Assembly (NCBI GenBank): GCA_965153355.1
Contig: OZ231126.1
Coordinates: 25,482,001 to 25,546,000, forward strand
DNA from: Flaccisagitta enflata
Lineage: Eukaryota > Chaetognatha > Sagittoidea > Aphragmophora
DNA: 64,000 nucleotides
Direction: 5' to 3'
The notes beneath the pieces are model-generated. The model was not told the origin of the DNA and made no database searches. It saw nothing but the letters and a program-made list of their open reading frames with translations. Positions 11,690 to 23,177 of the stretch are shown here, one piece after another; the stretch's first letter is position 1, and each line of letters starts with the position of its first letter. The position numbers were made by a program, and so were the translations under genes.

Positions 11690-12905
11690 TATAGAGCACA
11701 TTCAGTTCAGATAGACGCACGTAATGCCGTAAAATGCCGTCAAATACCGTAAAAATGGCATTTTTGCCAGTTTTTTTGGTCTAAAACCATTGTTTTTATC
11801 ATATAACGGCCAATCAATGACGTTCTGGCACTAAGACACATTCATGCATATATGCAGGCCAACCCGTCATCATTCAGCATATTTTTATGCCGTAAACTGC
11901 CGTCAAAATGGCATTTTTTACCGTTTTTCGGGGTTTTCTTGCTGTTGTAGATGGACAATACTAAAAAATTGCCAGAAAAATGTGTATTTAGACCCGGGAC
12001 ACACATACTACATAGTTTCAAAACATTGAGTTGGGTGTGAGTCTCATTTCATTGCCGTAAATGTTCGTAAAATGCCGTAAAAAGCCTTTACATTGGCATT
12101 TTTGACTACCAAACCGCTGCTTCTGTAAGAAGATGGTCAAACAATGACAATTTGGCACTGAGACACTATCATGCACAAATTCAAGTCAAGACATTTTCAT
12201 TCAGCGTATTTTTATGCCATAAACTGCCGTCAAAATGACATTTTTGACCATTTTTGGAGGGTTTTCTTCCTGTTGTAGATGGACAACTACTCGAAAATTG
12301 CCAAAAAATGTGTATATGGACCCTGAACACATATACTACAGAGTTTCAAAACATTGAATTGAGTTAGAGTCTCATTTCATTGCCGTAATGTTCGTAAAAT
12401 GCCGTAAAAAGCTTTTATATTGGCATTTTTGACTGTTTTTTGACTACCAAACCGCTGCTTCTGTCAGAAAATGGTCAAACAATGTTAATCTGGCACTGAG
12501 ACACCATCATGCTCAAATTCAAGTCAGTCCGTCATCATTCAGCATATTTTCATGCCGTAAGCTACCATCAAAATGGCATTTTTGACCATTTTTGAGGGGT
12601 TTTCTTCCTGTTGTAGATGGACGACTACTCAAAAATTGCCAGAAAATGTGTATTTGGACCCGGGACACACATACTACGGAGTTTCAAAACATTGAGTTGG
12701 GTTTGAGTCTCATTTCTTTGCCGTAAATGTTCGTAAAATGCTGTAAAAAGCTTTTATATTGGCCTTTTTGACTGTTTCTTGACTACCAAACCGCTGCTTC
12801 TGTCAGAAAATGGTCAAACAATGACAATCAGACACTCAGACACCATCATGCACAAATTCAAGTCAATCCGTCATCATTCAGAATCATTTTTCGCCGTAAA
12901 ATTTT
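11690..12905. repeat. satellite array, period about 327-339 bp
   Basis: The marker CATTCAGCATATTTTTATGC recurs at 11,871, 12,198, 12,536 and 12,875, giving spacings of 327, 338 and 339 bp. Other shared blocks are GACCCGGGACACACATACTAC, here shortened or changed in each unit, and ACCAAACCGCTGCTTCTG. There are about 3.7 units. Many internal TGCCGTAAA motifs recur. Confidence 0.85.
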
Positions 12906-13745
12906 GTCAATATGGCAAATTAGATCATTTATTGGCCTGTTATGGCCCCGATATGAGTGTTTGATGGTCCAAATGAGTATATTTTTCCTAGTTCTGAGTG
13001 GTTTGAGTGACATTGGCAAAAAAATTCCAAATAACAATGATCAACTTGAAGAAAAGGCCGATTTTTGCCATTTTAGGCCATTTTTGGCCTGTTTTTGGCC
13101 TGTTATGGCCCCGGTATGAATGATGAAGGGTCCAAATGAGTATATTTTTCTTAGTTCAGTGTAGAATGAATAAGACTGGCAAAAAAAGTCCGAACAACAA
13201 TGATCAGTTTGAAGAAAATGCTGATTTTGGCCATTTTAGGCCGTTTTTGGCCTGTTTTTGGCCTGTTATGGCCCCGGTATAAGTTTTTTAAAGGTCCTAG
13301 TGAGTAAACTATTCCTAGTTCTAAGTGAAATGAGTGAGATTGGCAAAAAAATTCTGAATAACAACGATCAGTTTGAAGAAAATGCTGATTTTGGCCATTT
13401 TAGGCCGTTTTTGGCCTGTTTTTGGCCTGTTATGGTCCCGGTGTAAGTTTTTAAAGGTCCTAATGAGTATATTTTTCTCAGTTCTAAGTGGAATGAGTGA
13501 GATTGGCAAAAAAATTCTGAATAACAACGATCAGTTTGAAGAAAATGCTGATTTTGGCCATTTTAGGCCGTTTTTGGCCTGTTTTTGGCCTGTAATGGCC
13601 CCGATGTAAGTTTTCAAAGGTCCTAATGAGTATATTTTTCCTAGTTTTAAGTGGAATGAGTGAGATTGGCAAAAAAAATCTGAATAACAACGATCAGTAT
13701 GAAGAAAATGCTGATTTTGGCCATTTTAGGCCATTTTTTGCCAAA
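12906..13745. repeat. satellite array, period 163 bp
   Basis: The marker TATGGCCCCG recurs at 12,941, 13,104, 13,267, 13,431 and about 13,594 (spacing 163-164 bp). Each unit has (TTTTTGGCC)n, GTCCTAATGAGTATATTTTT and GATTGGCAAAAAAATTC. There are about five units. The ORFs across it repeat the same peptide and are not genes. Confidence 0.9.
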
Positions 13746-15412
13746 AATGGCTCAAAATAGCCGAAAATTGACTCCAAATCTAAAAAAATGTGCAAATTGA
13801 TTGTTTTTGATGTAAATGAGTCTCTTTGATGGGATCTGAACCCTGAAATTTCAGATTTTCAAATTTTGACCAATTTTGCCATTTTTTCATCAAAAATTAG
13901 GCCAATTTCAGGCACTTAGAACATGTCCCACTCACATTTAAACAAAAGCAAATAATTTTACAGGTCAAAACCCAGCTGTATGCAACTTTTCAGCTTAATT
14001 TGAAAATTTTTGACCAGTTTATACCCATTTTTCAAATTTCTTGTTGGTAGGGTAGTTGGGCCGGTCTGCAAATTGACTGCAAAATTTGGATCCAAGACAT
14101 CAAACATAATGTAAAGACACAGTCTCGTGCCAAAAATTGACATCCTCAGTCAATTTTGTTAAGAGATAATTTGATTTGTTTTTTTACCAAAAATAACATT
14201 TTTTGTATGTTGCTAAAAATGGTCAAAAATGACTGAAGGACCGCCAGGAACCAGACAAATCAACACTAGTCCCTGATTGTACACTAATAGGGGTACCAAA
14301 TTCTGCAAAAAAATTTTTGGGACTTTCTGGGGTTGTATGAGTTTCAGAACTACTTATTTTACATTTTGAGACAAAAAAAACCTAAAATTTGAATTTTTTC
14401 AATTTTTGCCCCAAAATTTAAAACTTATATCCAAATTTGTTTCCTCACATCGATAAAGGTGCTCAAGAGCTAACCAGCAAAAAAATCCGCATGTCAAAAA
14501 CACAATTTTTAGAGCCACAGTGACTATTTTTTCATCCGTATCTCTCGACAAAAAACAGTCTATTTTTCCCTCAAAAAATTCATCAATTTACGACTTTGAG
14601 ACGGTCGTGACGTCACTGTACCGCCAAAAAATGTCCAAAAATGTTGGTTTGGTCTTAGTTTACGTTTTTCCTCGCCCTCTAAATCAATGTTGATGCATAT
14701 TTCTCAAAATCAATTTTTGACCCCCCAAAGTTGGCCCTGTGTTCACTTTTTGTAGAGATACGGCACAGTGTAGTACCGCTTCTGATTCCATTGTTTGTTT
14801 GTTACTACTCCCCCCTCCCTTCTTTATTATTTTTTTTTTTATATATACTTTTTTTTTACTAGTCCCACTCTTTTCTTTCTGATGCCTACTCTTTCTCCAT
14901 CCACATAGCAAACTTTCGCTGGCTTTGAAATATGAGTCTAACAGAGGTTCTGACCCTGGCTTCAGACCCTCGCCGACCGACCTCGTAACTCATCTATGCA
15001 CGGGCGCAAACGCGCACACGTACGCACACATACGCAGCCCGCACGCATGTGCACACAAAGTCATGGACATGCGCGAGCAAATTTGGCAACGATATCAAAT
15101 CATCTCATTTTTAGGCTTCGTTGAGGTCATACATGAGGAAATTGAAAGTGAGATCCAGCCAACGAATAGCTATACAGCGGAGCACCGCTACAGCGCACCC
15201 GCCAATGGATAATGTTTGCCTGTGAGGCGTACTACCCACTGTCCCGTGAGGTATGTTGTAAGTATTCTTGTATTGAAAATAAGGCAGTCTCACCAAAAGG
15301 TATAATCATACTCATTGCCTTGAAAATTAAATGCGCACTAGTGAAGCTTAACTGAACGTATTTTGTTTAAAACAACAGCAGCAATAGAGGTAACGAAAAC
15401 GACGACAGACAA
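13746..15412. other. AT-rich unique stretch
   Basis: It starts with degenerate sequence resembling the satellite (CCAAAAATGG) and continues as A/T-rich DNA with many TTTTTGACC/AAATTTTTG words. 14,930-15,230 is more mixed (GCACACG-rich). I see no coding exon I would defend. Confidence 0.5.
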
Positions 15413-15730
<318 letters not shown>

Positions 15731-15735
15731 AAGCT

Positions 15736-15840
15736 ATGATGAAGATGGAATTTCGCCAGGCCTTTAGATCGGTGCCAGAGGGGGAAAATGCTGGTCGTCC
15801 GCGCCGGGGACAAAGCGTTTGGATGAATTTTGATTTATGA
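15736..15840 (+). CDS. 34-codon open frame after (AAC)n (uncertain)
   Basis: ATG at 15,736 to TGA at 15,838, encoding MMKMEFRQAFRSVPEGENAG and a basic tail. The codon pattern is mixed and protein-like, but it is too short to judge and no splice partner is seen. Confidence 0.12.
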   Translation: MMKMEFRQAFRSVPEGENAGRPRRGQSVWMNFDL

Positions 15841-15912
15841 GGCAATCAAACAACGCAAAATTTGCACACCACGCAGGTTATTAGCTAACTGTGATGCTTG
15901 GGTGCTCCACAT

Positions 15913-15989
15913 AGTAAAAGTAAAAGTAAAAGTAAAAGTAAAAGTAAAAGTAAAAGTAATAGTAAAAGTAATAGTAAAAGTAAAAGTAA
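15913..15989. repeat. (AAAAGT)n hexanucleotide repeat
   Basis: Six-base unit repeated about 12 times with two T substitutions. Confidence 0.9.
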
Positions 15990-16029
15990 GGGAGTAACCT
16001 TTCACCCTACATGGGTAATGTTAAGAAGT

Positions 16030-16237
16030 AACAAGGCCGGATACACGGCTACCCCAGTCGCGTGTGGGTGGGCAGGGGCCATAATTGAGGTTACCAGATC
16101 ATTTGGGCAGGAGCAGTGATGCCAAAAACCCCAAAAACCCAAAAAAAGTAAAGTGTGACGGAAGGACCGACGGACCGACGGACGGACCAACGGACCGACA
16201 AAGCGGGGTGTAGAGTCGCGTAGCGCGCGACTAAAAA
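16030..16237 (+). mobile_element. HL element, subfamily A, complete
   Basis: AACAAGGCCGGATACACGG; AGTCGCGTGTGGGTGGG; GGGCAGGAGCAGTGATGCC; AAAGTGTGACGG; GGACCGACGG core; 3' hairpin AGTCGCGTAGCGCGCGACT (7-bp stem) and TAAAAA. Both ends are clean; no target duplication is obvious. Confidence 0.8.
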
Positions 16238-16787
16238 TCGTGAAGATGATCATTTTTCTTCTTTCAAAATTCCTTTATCTTCCGTTTTCGTTTTGGCCTT
16301 AAGGTTCCCAGAATTCAGAAAATCCTGTGTAGTTTTGTTACAAAAAGGATAATTATTTATTTTAGAAAATCATGATGTTTGTAAAAACAAATAAAAATAT
16401 CAGAACATAAGTTTTAAAAGAGAAATTTGTAAAAGTTGATTTAAAGAATGTTAGCATATTGTTTTATCCCACTGCATTATGCAAATTAAGTCCTCAAGAA
16501 CAAGTTTCCAAAAACAAAAGATGAATGATTTTTGATAAAAGAAAAGTGGTAATGGTCCTAAAATTAGCCCCTCCACATTAGGTAAAGAGGGTGAAAAGAA
16601 ATAACCAACTTTTGCTATGTGATGTGTGCACCCAACTGTGATGCGAAATGTTCTTTTAGTAGGAAAGTATGACGAAAATTTTTTTTTCTCCAAACCCCAA
16701 TTATTGGTATCAATCGATGCATAATATCAAGGCCTTTCGATTGATACCCCATAATGCATATTAGAACTTCTTTTCTAACATATTCAG
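16238..16787. other. unique AT-rich sequence
   Basis: No gene seen. Two inverted copies of GGTATCAATCGA / TCGATTGATACC lie at about 16,708-16,746. Confidence 0.45.
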
Positions 16788-16966
16788 CGCTATATTGCCT
16801 TGGCGCCGTTCTCGCCAGTCTGTTATGTTACTTTCTACGGATTGAAATTCATTTGGCGATGAAAATTCGACTTGAAACATGCAGGGTTTCCGTCCAAAAT
16901 GAATTTGTCACATCACCCACCCACTATTTTCCCGCAAATGCTCACTTAAGCCATATTTTACCATAA
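16788..16966 (+). CDS. candidate exon with hydrophobic segment
   Basis: A strong acceptor TTCTTTTCTAACATATTCAG precedes 59 open codons ending at a stop at 16,966. The first part is hydrophobic, membrane-segment-like (LYCLGAVLASLLCYFL). It is followed by RIEIHLAMKIRLETC and a short polar tail. A weak donor AGG|GTTTCC lies after ETC. No family is recognised. Confidence 0.3.
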
Positions 16967-17109
16967 TAGTGAAATGATGATGATCCGATAATTATTCTCA
17001 AAACTGCGGAGTGATTTTTAAAACATGTGGCACCGTAGCAATATGGCAACGTCGAGGGATGTGGGAAGGGGCAAGCGGTGGGGCATTGTCTTATCTTTAT
17101 CAATATCTA

Positions 17110-17261
17110 CAGTTGAACACCGATCGAACAGACCCGCCACAAACGGAATTCTGGCTAAATAACATTAAATTCATAGTCCCTTTATTGGTAATAAAAAAAA
17201 TCCACCTTTAACAGAAGAAAACTGTTGGTCCCCTAAAATTTGTTAGAGCGGGGTTCAACTG
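17110..17261. mobile_element. MITE family D, complete, 152 bp
   Basis: Left terminus CAGTTGAACACCGATCGAAC; inverted right terminus CAGTTGAACCCCGCTCTAAC; TA flanks both ends (17,108-17,109 and 17,262-17,263). TA duplications and CAGT-type termini point to the pogo/Tc1-mariner group. It has no coding capacity. Confidence 0.8.
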
Positions 17262-17395
17262 TATATTTATATCCCTCTCACTCTCTGATTAATAGAAAAA
17301 GGGTTGGACATTGCGACGGGTGGGCAACTCGATTCTCACAGTCTGACAGACCAATGCGATGGACTAGAGATGCAGAAGCGGTAGATTTTTGGACC

Positions 17396-17562
17396 GCTTC
17401 CGCTTCCCCTTCCAAAAGGCTTATTTGAGAATTGACAGCTTCCGCTTCCGCTTCCGCTTCCGCTTCCACCATTTCAAAAAGCATAGCTTCCGCTTCTGCT
17501 TCCGCTTCCACTATTTTAGAAGGCATAGCTTCCGCTTCCACTTCCGCTTCCGCTTCCACAGT
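17396..17562. repeat. (GCTTCC)n hexanucleotide, hAT left side
   Basis: Hexanucleotide repeat in three blocks separated by TTTTAGAAGGCATA-like spacers. It is part of the hAT subterminal region. Confidence 0.85.
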
Positions 17563-17690
17563 GTTGAATGTTTCACTACAAAGTTCATTAAAGTTATATA
17601 AAAAGTTTTTTTCACATAAAAAAAGAGAGATCAAATAAGGAAGTATGAAAAATAATAGAAAATATGTTAATAACATAGATATCAATATAA

Positions 17691-17925
17691 TTTTTAGTCG
17701 CATGCACGCGGCTCTATGACCCGCTCTGTCCGTCTGTTGGGCCATCCATCGGTCCGTCCGTTGGTCCGTCACACTTAACTTTTTTCAGTCATTTTACGTC
17801 ATATTAAGTTATTTTATGTCATTTTAAGTTATTTCAAGACAACTTATATTTAGTTTTTTAGACTTTTAGTCTTTGAGTCTTATGGTCTTAACTACCACAC
17901 GCAACTGTAAGGTGTTGGCCTTGTT
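17691..17925 (-). mobile_element. HL element, subfamily A2, reversed
   Basis: On the minus strand: AACAAGGCCAACACCTTAC, AGTTGCGTGTGG, a minisatellite core of about 10 bp (AAATGACNTA-like), then GACGGACCAACGGACGGACC and a 3' hairpin GCGTGCATGCGACT with TAAAAA. It is nested within the hAT element. Confidence 0.7.
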
Positions 17926-18305
17926 TAGCTGCTATTAGTTATTACAATGAGTTAAAATAATTATTTTGTCTTTATTTTTGAAAAAAAATCTTTTATTCTA
18001 TACCTTTCAATTAATCTTTGAAATCATTTTTTCTTGAATTTATATGTTTATTTATGATATCACTGGATCATTTACTTACTTTTTTTTTCAAATAATATGA
18101 AATTAAGTTTTAAGGTATATGAGTCTTGCTCCTTTCCAACTAATTAACCAACTGTTCCTGAAAGAAATCAATTCTTTTCAGCAAGTTCATTGTTTACTCA
18201 GAATTAATCCTAGGCAAAAAAAATCATGTCACTTACACATGTGTTCATTAGTGTATTCATAAGAAAGAGAGGGGGTTAGAGAGAGAATGAGTAAATGAAT
18301 GAAAG

Positions 18306-18307
<2 letters not shown>
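17926..18307. other. AT-rich interior of hAT element
   Basis: No coding frame or repeat recognised. Confidence 0.4.
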
Positions 18308-18400
<93 letters not shown>

Positions 18401-18417
18401 GTGAGAGAGAGAGAGAG

Positions 18418-18460
<43 letters not shown>

Positions 18461-18480
18461 AATAGATTGAGAGAGAGAGA
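18308..18480. repeat. (GA)n microsatellite with GAAA interruptions
   Basis: GA-rich tract continuing as purine-rich sequence to about 18,700. Confidence 0.9.
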
Positions 18481-18733
18481 AAGTGAAAGAGAAAGAGAGA
18501 AAAAGAAAGAGATAAAGAAAGGGAAAGAAAAAGAGAGATAAACTAACAGACAAAAAGAGATAGACAGACAGACAGAGAAACTCAGATAAAGAGACAAACA
18601 GAGACAAACAGAGACAAAGAGATGATGGAAAAATATACAAAAACAATGAGAAAAAAACTTGAAATCTAAGATGAATAAAAAAAAACACTAAGAGAAGAAA
18701 AAGATATTGAAAAATGAGTACTAAAATAAGTAC

Positions 18734-18869
18734 TAGGGATGTGGAAGCGATTGACCGCTTCCATTTTAAAGGATGGGATAGCTACTAGTATTTGAACTAC
18801 AAAATGAAAGCGGAAGCGGAAGCGGAAGCAGTGGAAGCGGCACTAAAATGGACCACTTCCACATCCCTA
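18734..18869. mobile_element. hAT MITE, 136 bp, nested
   Basis: Ends TAGGGATGTGGAAGCG and, inverted, TAGGGATGTGGAAGTG. Flanks ATAAGTAC and ATAAGTGC form an 8-bp duplication with one mismatch. Termini are related to those of the 1.8-kb element that contains it, so the same transposase family probably moved both. Confidence 0.75.
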
Positions 18870-18967
18870 ATAAGTGCTATTGAAACTGACATAATTATTG
18901 TCAAAATGTTGACAAGATTTGAAATGAAAGCGGAACGGAAGCGGAAGGGGAAGCGTAAGCACTTGAT

Positions 18968-19164
18968 TATGTCCTTTCGCTTCCGCTTCCGCTTCCATTA
19001 CGCATCAAAAAAACTTTTCACTTCCGCTTCCACTTCCACTTGATTCTAAAATTGCGCTTCCGCTTCCGCTTCCGCTTCCGCTTCCGCTTCCGCTTCCGCT
19101 TCCACTTCCATGCTCAAACTACCGCTTCCACCCGCATCCGCCTCCGCTTCCGCTTCTGCATCTC
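18968..19164. repeat. (GCTTCC)n hexanucleotide, hAT right side
   Basis: Continuous GCTTCC with ACTTCC variants, ending in the hAT right terminus. Confidence 0.9.
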
Positions 19165-19389
19165 TACGATGGACCAATGGACCAACGGTCCAACGAACAA
19201 AATGTCCAATGGACCAACAGACCAACAGACATACGGACGGACAAACCCTCTTTTAGAGTTGCAGGTCCGCAACTAAAAATACAATAGCAAAATAGATACT
19301 GGTCATGAGTAAGTATATAGCGTTGGCTATGTGGATTTCGAATATGCTTGCTTGCTGAATAAAGTCATTAAATCATTGTTCAATTAACT

Positions 19390-19575
19390 AAGGACGCGGG
19401 GGGCACAGTATTGTTGCGGACTAGTGGTCAAGGGCATACAAGCCCCATCCCATACACACTCAGTTGCAGCATCAAAAATGTGTGTTTTTGTATTTTTCAA
19501 CTCGATCATCACGGACTGATGGACCAACGGACGGACAAAGCCTCTTATAGAGTTGCGTGTCCGCGACTAAAAAAA
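19390..19575 (+). mobile_element. HL element, subfamily B, complete
   Basis: AAGGACGCGGGGGGCAC start; GTTGCGGACTAGTGG; CCCCATCCCATACACAC block; TTTTTCAACTCGATCATC; GGACGGAC; 3' hairpin AGTTGCGTGTCCGCGACT plus TAAAA. The 5' GTTGCGGAC is mirrored by GTCCGCGAC in the hairpin. Confidence 0.7.
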
Positions 19576-19622
19576 CAACTGCATAAAAGGCTGAAGATAC
19601 TGGCCATGGGAACGGAGACAAA

Positions 19623-19785
19623 AACAAGGCCGTATACACTTCCCCTCAGTCGCAGACGGGTGGGCAGGAGCAGAAATCCTTGGAAATCAAAAATGTGACT
19701 GACTGACCGACGGACTGACAGACTGACTGACCGACGGACTGACCGATACGGCAAGTTCTAGAGTCGTGTGTCCGCGACTAAAAAT
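19623..19785 (+). mobile_element. HL element, A-type body with B-like hairpin
   Basis: A-type start AACAAGGCCGTATACAC, subterminal AGTCGCAGACGGGTGGG. GACTGACCGACGGACTGAC core. 3' hairpin AGTCGTGTGTCCGCGACT and TAAAAA. The subterminal AGTCGCAGAC pairs with GTCCGCGACT, intermediate between subfamilies A and B. Confidence 0.7.
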
Positions 19786-19924
19786 ATATGAGCGCATACC
19801 ACGAACTGTTAACTTGCATTTTCTGCGCAAGTTCCATGACGCTGCTTTGGTTAGCACTTTTTATGAGATGCCTGGTCTTCTTATTATGATCGCGTTACTT
19901 CGGATGAAATCGGAAAAAAAATGA
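19786..19924 (+). CDS. coding-like tract directly after an HL 3' end
   Basis: A 44-codon stretch, open back into the HL terminus and ending at TGA 19,922. It reads ERIPRTVNLHFLRKFHDAAL then VSTFYEMPGLLIMIALLRMK. It has the look of real protein (mixed charge, hydrophobic run), but there is no ATG or obvious acceptor: its start abuts the HL end. It may be an exon remnant cut by the insertion. No family is recognised. Confidence 0.25.
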
Positions 19925-20570
<646 letters not shown>

Positions 20571-20895
20571 TCTCGCCCAACCCCTTTTGCCTTGAGTATC
20601 GGCTGGTTATCACGATCCAAAGTAAAACCGCCCTCAAAAAAAAAAAAAAATATTAAAAACCAAAAAAGAAGAGAAAAGAAAAAAAATGAGTAAAAAAGAA
20701 AAAGAGATTAATGATGCGAAATGATTTTCACCATTTTGTCGGTTTATGTGAGCCGAAAAACTGTTTTCTAGTTTATACAAATTTTGAGAGTTTTTTTTCA
20801 TTCCTCATTCTTCAGTTTGAAGATTTTGTTTTGAAGAGTCAAACTTCCTTTCGCTCCAAAATGTTTCCTTACCACTTTTTTCCTTTAGTTGTGTT

Positions 20896-21196
20896 TAAGT
20901 TGCGAGCTACGCGAATCTACACCCCGCTTTGTCGGTCCGTCCGTCCGTCACAATTTACTTTTTTAGCCATTCTAAGTCACTCTAAGTTAAACTAAGTCAT
21001 TCTAAGTCATTTTAAGTCATATTACGCTACATTGAGTCACTTAAGTCAATTTGGTCAATCTAGTCGTTGTAGTCATTTTTTGTCTTTTTTAGTCATTCTA
21101 AGTCATCTTGAGTCCTTTTAAGTCATCTTGAGTCATTTAAAGTCATCTTAAGTTATAAGTGTCCCGCACGCGACTTATAGGTGTTTGCCTTTTTCA
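20896..21196 (-). mobile_element. HL element, subfamily A2, 10-bp minisatellite core
   Basis: On the minus strand: ACACCTATAAGTCGCGTGCGGG at the 5' side, with a TTGCC.. start replaced by GGCAAACACC. The core is built from AATGACTTAA-type 10-bp units (about 20). Then TGTGACGGACGGACGG and a 3' hairpin region TCGCGTAGCTCGCAAC. The core replaces the short GGAC core of other copies. Confidence 0.65.
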
Positions 21197-21282
21197 AAGA
21201 AAATACTGCTGTCATTCTTTAAATCCACAAACTATTAAGTATCGAATTTCAACATTTTTTCATCAAACAAATCAGCATTATT

Positions 21283-21401
21283 TCACCCCATTTGATCGCT
21301 CACAATGTTTGCCCACTAGGACAGGTTGGACGGGCGGAGGGAGCATTTGTTACTCACCTCTCCCACCTTAATTTTCAATGATTCACCTACGCCTTTGTTT
21401 T
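21283..21401 (-). CDS. candidate two-exon gene end with 42-nt intron
   Basis: Minus-strand exon 21,401-21,358 (44 nt) has an excellent acceptor (TCATTCTTTTTTTTCCCCGAG) cut short here to its last bases, and a consensus donor GAG|GTGAGTA. It encodes NKGVGESLKIKVGE. A 42-nt intron ends CCAACCTGTCCTAG. The second exon 21,315-21,283 continues in phase, WANIVSDQMG, to TGA. Phases agree (0/0). The exons are so short that chance cannot be excluded, and there is no homology I know. Confidence 0.35.
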
Positions 21402-21531
21402 CTCGGGGAAAAAAAAGAATGAGATAATGAGAATGAGTTTGAGGATGAGAGGGAAACAACAAACTAACACAACAAACGAAGAGAGAGGCGCTGGCCACAG
21501 CTTTGTTTTTTCTCTCTCCATTCTCTCTCAG

Positions 21532-21585
21532 ACTAATTTCCGTATTGTTGGCACCGAAACTTCATCTGGGAAAGAATATGAATAA
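21532..21585 (+). CDS. candidate terminal exon with AATAAA
   Basis: A strong acceptor TCTCTCCATTCTCTCTCAG, then 17 codons (TNFRIVGTETSSGKEYE) to TAA at 21,583. AATAAA overlaps the stop (21,581-21,586). It is on the opposite strand from the candidate at 21,283-21,401, so at most one is likely to be right. Confidence 0.2.
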   Translation, partial: TNFRIVGTETSSGKEYE

Positions 21586-21620
21586 AGCTTTCTCGACCAT
21601 TTAAAAAAAAAGAAAAAGTC

Positions 21621-21626
<6 letters not shown>

Positions 21627-21658
<32 letters not shown>
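21627..21658. repeat. (GA)n microsatellite
   Basis: Short pure GA run. Confidence 0.9.
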
Positions 21659-21659
<1 letters not shown>

Positions 21660-22117
21660 CTGAACCGGTTCGCTCTTTTTCCCCTAGGTTAGTTTGCATT
21701 CACGCGCCAACAAAATTTGCTTTGCTTCATCGGCCCCAAACGGATCGTCATTCAGTCGATCCTTCCATTCGTCCGTCCTTCCGTTCCTCCGCCCTTGTCC
21801 GAAAGGTTTTCCGGGTATTTTCGGCGTCAATGAACAAAGTCATTCGCGCAACAAATCTATGTCATAAATGCCCCTAAATGAATGCCTTGATGACTTTTCA
21901 TATCACTACCCTTCGCAGTGAACATTCCCATGTAACTAAGGCGTTTGCGTGTCCAGTCATGTTCGTTTCATCATACTGGCGTTCGTCGATGCGTATTACT
22001 TTTAGCATTCGCATTAGCCCAAACTACTTATCATCTAAAAGTAGACATCTCTCCGGAGATAAAATATTCTTGGCCTCAGGAGCCCCCTTTCCCCTGCGAG
22101 ACTGTTGTCAGGGAGAG

Positions 22118-22118
<1 letters not shown>
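21659..22118. other. unique sequence
   Basis: No supported feature. It contains GGTCCGTCC-type words near 21,760-21,790 that resemble HL cores but have no ends. Confidence 0.4.

Positions 22119-22200
<82 letters not shown>
22119..22200. repeat. (GA)n microsatellite
   Basis: Pure GA run of 80 bp. Confidence 0.95.
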
Positions 22201-22205
<5 letters not shown>

Positions 22206-22947
22206 AGACAGTCAGTTAGACAAAGACAAGAAGAAACATACAACGAAATGCAGAGACACAGAGTCATAGAGACAGAGACAAAGACAGAGAGAGTAGGAGA
22301 GAGAGGGATTCTTCGCAGATATTTTTCTTCACTCCCGTCCTTCTAATTTGCATAAATGTGTTTGTGAGTTTTCAACCTTCTTTGTCTGCCTTCAAGCATG
22401 TCTTGGTTCCCCATAGGATTCATTGTTTTCAAGCAGGTTGTCTTTGCTTTGTTTCGGAGTTGTTGGTTTGTTTGTTTTGCTAGTTTTCTTTTGTTTTTCT
22501 CTTGTTTTCCTTTTTGTTCATTATCCTTATTATTGTTGTTGCCTTTAAAACGGTTGATGGTAGATTTACTTATTATGTTTATCACTTTTCTTAAGTTTTT
22601 TAATGTAACTGTTCTCGTTCCATCCTACAACGCACATTTGTTTATGTTTTACTGTAAATGGAATCACATGGAAACCAGTCTATGCTTGAAAAAAACACAT
22701 TCGCGATAGATAAAACTATGTGCTAATGTTGAGGTGAGTTCTCAGATTCATAAATCATTAATACTGTAAAACAACCAAATGACTGCCTCGAAAGCGACGT
22801 CGATTCAGCTAGGTGCGATTATATTATCCAGCCTGCCGACAGTCTAAACACATACATTATTATGAATAGAACAGTTCTAAGAATGCCTTCATTCGCTTTT
22901 TTTCACCTCTTTTTTAACTCTGCTGTCTCTTTGGTTTCCATCTCTGG
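22201..22947. other. unique sequence
   Basis: AT-rich with T-rich stretches; nothing recognised. Confidence 0.45.
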
Positions 22948-23177
22948 TTTTAGATGCCTCCTCGCATCTATATAGGAGGCTCTGTCTTTCCGTCTGTCCA
23001 TCCATCTGTCCGTCCATCCATCCATCTATCAGAAACGTCTGTGCTAAAAAACGCAGCATATTTAAGGTGTATCGAGAGGCTCGTTTTATAATCCATACCA
23101 AAATCACACATATTCTGCATGAAATTCACCACAGACAGTGACAGTCGGGACGCACCGTAGCCCAATCGGGCTTGTTT
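22948..23177 (-). mobile_element. diverged HL-like element
   Basis: On the minus strand it starts AACAAGCCCGATTGGGCTAC (a palindromic AGCCC/GGGCT stem in the place of GCCG/CGGC). It has a GATGGATGGATGGACGG core and ends in the hairpin AGATGCGAGGAGGCATCT with AAAA. The 5' subterminal copy of the hairpin arm is not evident, unlike in A, A3 and B. Confidence 0.5.

Larger units (their letters stand above)
17365..19166. mobile_element. hAT-like element, 1.8 kb, 8-bp TSD
   Basis: Perfect 17-bp terminal inverted repeats TAGAGATGCAGAAGCGG. Exact 8-bp duplication CGATGGAC at 17,357-17,364 and 19,167-19,174. hAT elements make 8-bp duplications and often have TAG/CAG-type ends. Inside are (GCTTCC)n tracts at both ends, a reversed HL element, a (GA)n tract and a smaller hAT MITE. 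No transposase frame is visible, so it is non-autonomous or gutted by later insertions. Confidence 0.75.
17301..19279 (+). mobile_element. HL subfamily B copy split by a hAT insertion
   Basis: A B-like 5' part (17,301-17,364, ...TTGCGACGGGTGGGCA) and a B 3' part (19,167-19,279, GGACCAACGG..., hairpin AGTTGCAGGTCCGCAACT, TAAAAA) flank the hAT element. They share the 8-bp CGATGGAC at the junction, which is the hAT target duplication. The 5' part is diverged, so this copy is old. Confidence 0.55.

Noticed and set aside
13258-13690. Repeated 60-80 codon frames (LVLSEMSEIGKKILNNNDQF type)
   Set aside because: Same peptide at 163-bp spacing on satellite DNA; frame shifts between units and no splice or start context.
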